DNA of 64,000 nucleotides from Lachnospira sp. UBA3212. Its GTDB lineage: Bacteria > Bacillota > Clostridia > Lachnospirales > Lachnospiraceae. Where the stretch lies: the NCBI GenBank assembly GCA_002363615.1, contig DEWK01000006.1, positions 82,828 to 146,827 of the forward strand, given 5' to 3'. This document shows positions 60,388 through 64,000 of this stretch, piece after piece. Position numbers and translations under genes: made by a program. How positions within the stretch are numbered: the first letter of the stretch is position 1; every line of letters starts with the position of its first letter. The notes below the pieces were generated by a model. It was given only the letters and a program-made list of their open reading frames with translations, was not told where the DNA came from and did no database searches.

Positions 60388-61191
60388 TTAAGAGTGAGCA
60401 TAGGCAAGCTGAATTTCACTTTCATTATAATCCGGATTACCAGATGGTACAAAGAAATGATAACTGTCTGTTTTCTCCAGCTGTTCTTTACAATACTGCT
60501 TATACTCTGTTCCATATTTAGAAAAGGTATTAGAATATGCTCCTACCTGATTTAAGATGTCTACAAACCAAAGCGGAACTGAATTCAAAATCTTCACTTC
60601 CATCAACCACTGATCAGGATTCAGAAGTTTTTTTCCAAAGGAACCTTTCTCCAGACGAACATCTTCTCTTCTGGTAGTAATGTTTGTGTCAAAGGTTACA
60701 CGGAAATCTGGATCTTCCTTACCAAAAAATGCAAGACGGTCATAAGAAATATAAACCGCAGGAATCAAATCGTAAACAGATAAGAAATACTTTTGTTCTT
60801 CAAGTACCTGCTGATTAATAAACTCTGCAAGAGGTGGAGTAATCTTTTCGTCTACAAAGCGATAAGCATCCTTTAAAATTAAGGTTGTTCTTCTCTTATA
60901 AACAACTCCCTTAAATTTTTTCTTGATTTCAAGGAAAACCTTATCATCCATGTTAGGAACACCATAGCCTCTTAAACGAAGCTTTTCCTTATAAACTGGT
61001 TTTGCCAATGACCTGCGAATCAGCTCGTTGTTAGGAGTATCATAATATACGTTCGAGATCTTGTAAAACTTACCACCTACATTAAACTTATCCAGATTCA
61101 TATATGGTTCAATCAGCTTAAGCATTTTTTCATACTGAGCAGTTGTTAACATAAACTTCTTTTCTACTCTTGCGAAAACCTCAATAGCCAT
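60388..61191 (-). CDS. VTC-domain polyphosphate polymerase
   Basis: 267 residues, soluble. The VTC domain is a tunnel-fold enzyme that makes polyphosphate from ATP in yeast Vtc4. Visible marks: ARVEKKFML near the start (basic/acidic tunnel residues), YYDTPNNELIRRSL, EKLRLRGYG, VFLEIKKKFKGVVYKRR (core EIKKKFKG VVYKRR split by function), SYDRLAFFG, DTNITTRR, and WLMEVKILN. Bacterial forms of this size are common in Clostridia and lack the SPX domain. Has AAAGGAG. Downstream of the two-component genes and paired with DUF4956. Confidence 0.87.
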   Translation of the reverse strand: MAIEVFARVEKKFMLTTAQYEKMLKLIEPYMNLDKFNVGGKFYKISNVYYDTPNNELIRRSLAKPVYKEKLRLRGYGVPNMDDKVFLEIKKKFKGVVYKRRTTLILKDAYRFVDEKITPPLAEFINQQVLEEQKYFLSVYDLIPAVYISYDRLAFFGKEDPDFRVTFDTNITTRREDVRLEKGSFGKKLLNPDQWLMEVKILNSVPLWFVDILNQVGAYSNTFSKYGTEYKQYCKEQLEKTDSYHFFVPSGNPDYNESEIQLAYAHS

Positions 61192-61244
61192 AATACTTCT
61201 CCTTTCTATACCTGTTTCTTCCGAAACCTTCTGAGTCTTTTCTA

Positions 61245-61267
61245 TTCCAACCTTAATAAGTTTGGAA
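61245..61267. promoter_or_regulatory. 23-base inverted repeat in the VTC leader
   Basis: TTCCAA-N-CTTA-N-TAAG-N-TTGGAA: ten of eleven base pairs match. It lies between promoter and ribosome binding site and can be an operator or a leader hairpin. Confidence 0.45.
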
Positions 61268-61307
61268 TCTTACACATGCATGTCAGACCTTTGTTTGATC
61301 TGATCAC

Positions 61308-61360
61308 ATTATGGCATACCAATCTGAAATCTATATGAACAGAAACTGATGAATCTGAAA
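61308..61360 (-). promoter_or_regulatory. Promoter region of VTC-DUF4956 with direct repeats
   Basis: Reverse strand -10 candidate CATAAT (61308-61313) with no good -35 box. Upstream are two identical AATCTGAAA elements (61321-61329 and 61352-61360, 31 bases apart) with a partial GAACAGAAAC between. Weak -35 plus direct repeats fits an activator of the OmpR type. A perfect TGATC-T-GATCA palindrome (61296-61306) covers the expected start. Confidence 0.4.
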
Positions 61361-61379
61361 AAAATAAGTTTCCTTATTT
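61358..61379 (-). terminator. Weak terminator of the two-component operon
   Basis: AU-rich seven-base stem (61362-61368 with 61373-61379) with a GAAA loop and following U-run on the reverse strand; overlaps the kinase stop codon. Confidence 0.5.
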
Positions 61380-62998
61380 ATTTGCAAATTTTGTAAATGG
61401 AATTTCAAAATAGAAGGTTGAACCATGTCCATATTCACTTTCTACTCCATAATCTGCTTGGTGCAATTCCAAAATATTTTTCGAAATAGAAAGACCAATT
61501 CCATTACTAACCACAGGTCTCTTATGTGTCTTATCAACCTTATAATAACGTTGCCATACGGCATCCAGATCTTCCTTCTTAATCCCTTCTCCTGTATCTA
61601 TTACTTGGATGCGTACCTTTTTGTCTTCTACAAATACTTCCTGCTTTACGATTACCCTCTTGTCGTCCCCGGTATAATTAATGGCATTACCAATTAAGTT
61701 ATAAAGAACCTGATAAATCTTTTTCTCATCTGCATAGACCAAAACATGTTCCTTATATAAGAACTCAATATGATAATGATCTTTTTCTGTCATCTTGGCA
61801 ATACGATCAATAATGGCACTAATAGAATCTGTAAGGTCATACTCTCCGGGATCAATTTTAGATACCCCTGCCTGAAGCTTTGACATATCCAAAAGGTCTG
61901 TAACTAAATTGGTTAAACGCTTTCCTTCATCAATCACTACCTGAACATTTTCCGGATTATTCTCTCCGGGAATATCCCTCATAACTTCCGCATATCCAAC
62001 AATCATGGTCAAAGGAGTACGCAGGTCATGGGAAACATTCGCAATCAGGTCTCGCTGAAATTGCTCGGTTTTTCCAAGTTCCACAGCCGCCGTGGTAAGA
62101 GTATTGGACAACTCATTCACCTCCCGATAGGTTGTTCCATCAAATACCGTATCATACCGTCCCTTGGCAAGTTCCTTGGCTTGGCGGTTAATTTTAATAA
62201 TCGGTCTGGCAATCTTTCTAGACAATATAATTGCAAGAACAATGGTCATTAAGATTACGATAATCGTAATATAAATCAACTGAATCCGAATGGTTGCCAC
62301 CGTAGTATCCACAGGACTTACCTCAGTATCTAAGAAAATGGTAACTTTCTTGTCGCCCATGGTAATCCGTTTGGCATAAATCATATCCTCGGTCTTGGAC
62401 TGGTTATAAAAAAGCCGATCATATTTTTCTTTATTCTTACTCCTAGCTATAATACCAGGGGAATAGGTATTATATTCATACTCTGAACCGCTATGTTCTC
62501 CTTCCTCTTCCTCGGAAGGCCTGTCATCGGATTCTTTCGGTTGAATCTTGGCCTCAAGCGGATCCTCTTCCTCTTCATTTAAATAGATTTTGGTATAGGT
62601 ACCATCTCCCTCACGAATTCGGCGAAGATAAGATTTCATGGTAAGTTTCGACCAACGATGAATTCGACATTCCGAGGTTCGTTCCACCGTATATTCCACC
62701 GTGGCATCATCATCTACAATCATAATACAGGTATCCGACTGTTCCGATACGGAATTTAATGCATCCTCTAAATCCTCATTATTAATGGCACTTTCAATAT
62801 TATTCATGGCCTCATGAAGATCTCTGGTTTTAATATAACGATAAAATTCATCCAGATAAACCGTCTGCATCAACCAAATCGCCAGTAAGATAATGGATAC
62901 AAAGGAAACCAAAGAAAAGAAGAGGATCCATTTTATACTAAATCGCTTTTTTTTTTTTTTACTTTTACGGTTTGATTATTTTTCTTTTCTTTTTTCAT
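61374..62998 (-). CDS. Sensor histidine kinase, frameshifted at an A14 tract near its start
   Basis: The open frame is 61374-62912 (512 codons from a TTG). It has a membrane helix at its very start, an exported sensor region (about 22-208), a second helix (about 210-231), HAMP (232-285), H-box NVSHDLRTPLT with H295, N-box NLIGNAINYTG, and G-boxes DTGEGI and NGIGLS. The TTG has no ribosome binding site. The natural start is ATG 62998, two bases after the regulator stop with GAGG seven bases upstream; from it the frame hits a stop at 62933 because of 14 A (62947-62960). Fifteen or twelve A would join both parts into a 541- or 540-residue kinase with an intact first helix. Confidence 0.8.
62947..62960. 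repeat. Homopolymer tract of 14 bases (T on +, A in the mRNA)
   Basis: Uninterrupted 14-base run inside the 5' coding part of the histidine kinase, at codons 13-18 counted from ATG 62998. By far the longest homopolymer in the window. Confidence 0.95.
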
Positions 62999-63000
62999 AG

Positions 63001-63681
63001 TTAAGCCTCAAAACGATAACCTACGCCTCTAAGGGTGACCAAAAACTTCCGGTATGGGCCAATGCTGGAACGAAGAAGCTTGATATGGGTATCTAAGGTT
63101 CTATCATCTCCAAAATAATCATACCCCCAAACATCCTGAATCAACTTCTCACGACTGAGAGCAATTCCACGATTTCGAATCAAATAATATAAAAGATCAT
63201 ATTCCTTAGGGGTAAGGTCCACTTCTACTCCATCTACAGTAACTTTTCTTCCGGTATAATCCACCACAAGTCCTTCCTTTTGGAAGATTTCATGTTCATT
63301 CTGACTTGCCCCCTCTACCGGCTGATTTCTGGAAATCACCACATTGATACGCATCATCAATTCCTTAGGTGAAAATGGCTTTACCACATAATCATCGATT
63401 CCCAATTCAAATCCATGGATTCGATCATACTCTTCTCCTCTCGCCGAAAGCATAATGATCGGAATCTTTTTTATCTTTAAAATTTCACGGCATGTTGAGA
63501 AACCATCTAATTCCGGCATCATAATATCAAGGACAATTAAATCAAATTTTTCCTTTCGAACCATATCAATGGCATCCATTCCATTCTCTGCCTCTGATAC
63601 CTGATAGCCTTCAAATTCTGCGTACTTCTTAATCAAAAGACGAATTTTTAATTCATCATCTACAACTAAAATATGATACAT
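63001..63681 (-). CDS. OmpR/PhoB-family response regulator
   Basis: 226 residues. Receiver domain (1-118): acidic pair in VVDDE (residues 5-9), phospho-acceptor Asp in LIVLDIMMPELDG (about 53), and lysine in VVKPFSP. The C-terminal winged helix (about 130-226) has LTPKEYDLLYYL and WGYDYFGDDRTLDTHI, ending VTLRGVGYRFEA. ATG 63681 follows GGAGG by five bases; a GTG seven codons upstream lies before that site and is rejected. Two bases precede the kinase start, so both are coupled. May control the VTC operon downstream. Confidence 0.93.
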   Translation of the reverse strand: MYHILVVDDELKIRLLIKKYAEFEGYQVSEAENGMDAIDMVRKEKFDLIVLDIMMPELDGFSTCREILKIKKIPIIMLSARGEEYDRIHGFELGIDDYVVKPFSPKELMMRINVVISRNQPVEGASQNEHEIFQKEGLVVDYTGRKVTVDGVEVDLTPKEYDLLYYLIRNRGIALSREKLIQDVWGYDYFGDDRTLDTHIKLLRSSIGPYRKFLVTLRGVGYRFEA

Positions 63682-63720
63682 AAGACCCTCCTTACTTTTC
63701 ACTCAAACTTTCCTATTTTT

Positions 63721-63749
63721 ATAATACTATAAAAGGAAGGTGATGGTAA
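63721..63749 (-). promoter_or_regulatory. Promoter of the two-component operon
   Basis: Reverse strand: TTACCA, 17-base spacer, TATTAT; 35 bases from the end of the transposase gene. Confidence 0.5.
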
Positions 63750-63783
63750 AGTGAAAACCCCCGGTTTTTTTTATCTTGAATTG

Positions 63784-64000
63784 TCAAGTTAAGTGCAACG
63801 ACGTTGAATAATAAGCCTCATATGGTGTTTTGTATCCAAGGCATTTTCTTGGGCGCTTATTCAGTTCATCGTACATTGCTTGAATATATTCTTCTGATAT
63901 ATTTGTTATATCGACACCTTTAGGAAAGTATTCTCTCAATAAACCATTTGTATTTTCGTTTGTACCTCGCTGCCATGGATGGTGAGGTAAAGGAAAATAG
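63784..64000 (-). mobile_element. IS30-family transposase, 3' end only
   Basis: The last 71 codons of a reverse-strand gene that continues past base 64000. The visible end has HPWQRGTNENTNGLLREYFP, then VDITNISEEYIQ, LNKRPRKCLGYKTPYEAY and a TGA stop, which is the classic C-terminus of IS30 transposases; the Glu in GTNENTNG is the last residue of the DDE triad. The C-terminus reads into intact family sequence with no visible disruption. The terminal inverted repeat must lie between about 63750 and 63784 but its partner is outside the window, so the boundary cannot be set. Confidence 0.88.

Noticed and set aside
62912..62914. TTG as the true start of the histidine kinase
   Set aside because: No ribosome binding site lies upstream and it would remove half of the first membrane helix and its basic flank; kept only as the formal start of the open frame.

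Overview
The window looks like chromosome of a low-GC, Gram-positive anaerobe of the class Clostridia, most likely family Lachnospiraceae. This rests on strong GGAGG ribosome binding sites, sigma-A type promoters with 17-base spacers, a Bacillus/Clostridium-type SOS box, a five-gene biotin-dependent sodium-pump decarboxylase locus, Pta-AckA acetate metabolism, the NfnAB bifurcating transhydrogenase pair, a stand-alone AICAR formyltransferase next to a PurO-type IMP cyclohydrolase, and several clostridial families (DUF4358, DUF177, YloU/YloV). The genus call is an inference. Sixty protein-coding genes are described, two of them cut by the window edges; six run on the + strand (12456, 22046, 25427, 39300, 47751 and none clustered) plus-strand genes being isolated, and nearly all others are on the - strand. 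No rRNA, tRNA or CRISPR array was seen, and no gene-free stretch exceeds 300 bases.

Layout. 1-5.6 kb: start of a flavoprotein gene, then oadA, oadB, a biotin carrier, an OadG-like subunit and an acyl-CoA carboxyltransferase in one operon. 5.6-11 kb: an operon of an LtaS-like phosphoglycerol transferase, a metallophosphoesterase, ScpA, ScpB and a membrane protein. 11-16.6 kb: nucleoside phosphorylase, DAHP synthase, Nudix hydrolase, ProC, RNase Y. 16.7-24.7 kb: RecA-RecX with an SOS promoter, DUF177-L32, Pta-AckA, TmcAL, and a membrane protein with a degenerate PHP domain. 24.8-31 kb: RlmH, a small membrane protein, NfnA-NfnB, a zinc-ribbon/TPR surface protein and a Nudix hydrolase. 31-40.3 kb: SEDS-PBP pair, U32 peptidase, ZapA, RuvA-RuvB with an RnfD-like protein, and an RNase H-like exonuclease. 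40.4-48.3 kb: Ddl-MurF, a membrane protein, PurO, AICAR formyltransferase, RecG and a DUF4358 lipoprotein. 48.4-57.3 kb: FakA-like kinase with an Asp23 protein, L28, GlmS with a beta-helix acetyltransferase-like protein, TopB, a 5'-nucleotidase and GalM. 57.3-64 kb, the most accessory part: a PARG-type macrodomain protein with a WYL regulator, a DUF4956-VTC polyphosphate pair, a two-component system whose kinase is frameshifted at a 14-base homopolymer, and the 3' end of an IS30-type transposase.

Most genes are housekeeping. The observations most worth a second look are the A14 tract that puts the histidine kinase out of frame between a good start and its membrane anchor, the WYL-PARG operon, the membrane-anchored CpsB/YwqE relative that has lost most metal ligands, the decarboxylase locus that encodes both keto-acid and acyl-CoA carboxyltransferases with a sodium pump, and a probable degenerate SOS box in front of an RnfD-like/ruvAB operon. 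All calls come from reading the sequence alone; family names are from recognition of motifs, not from database searches.
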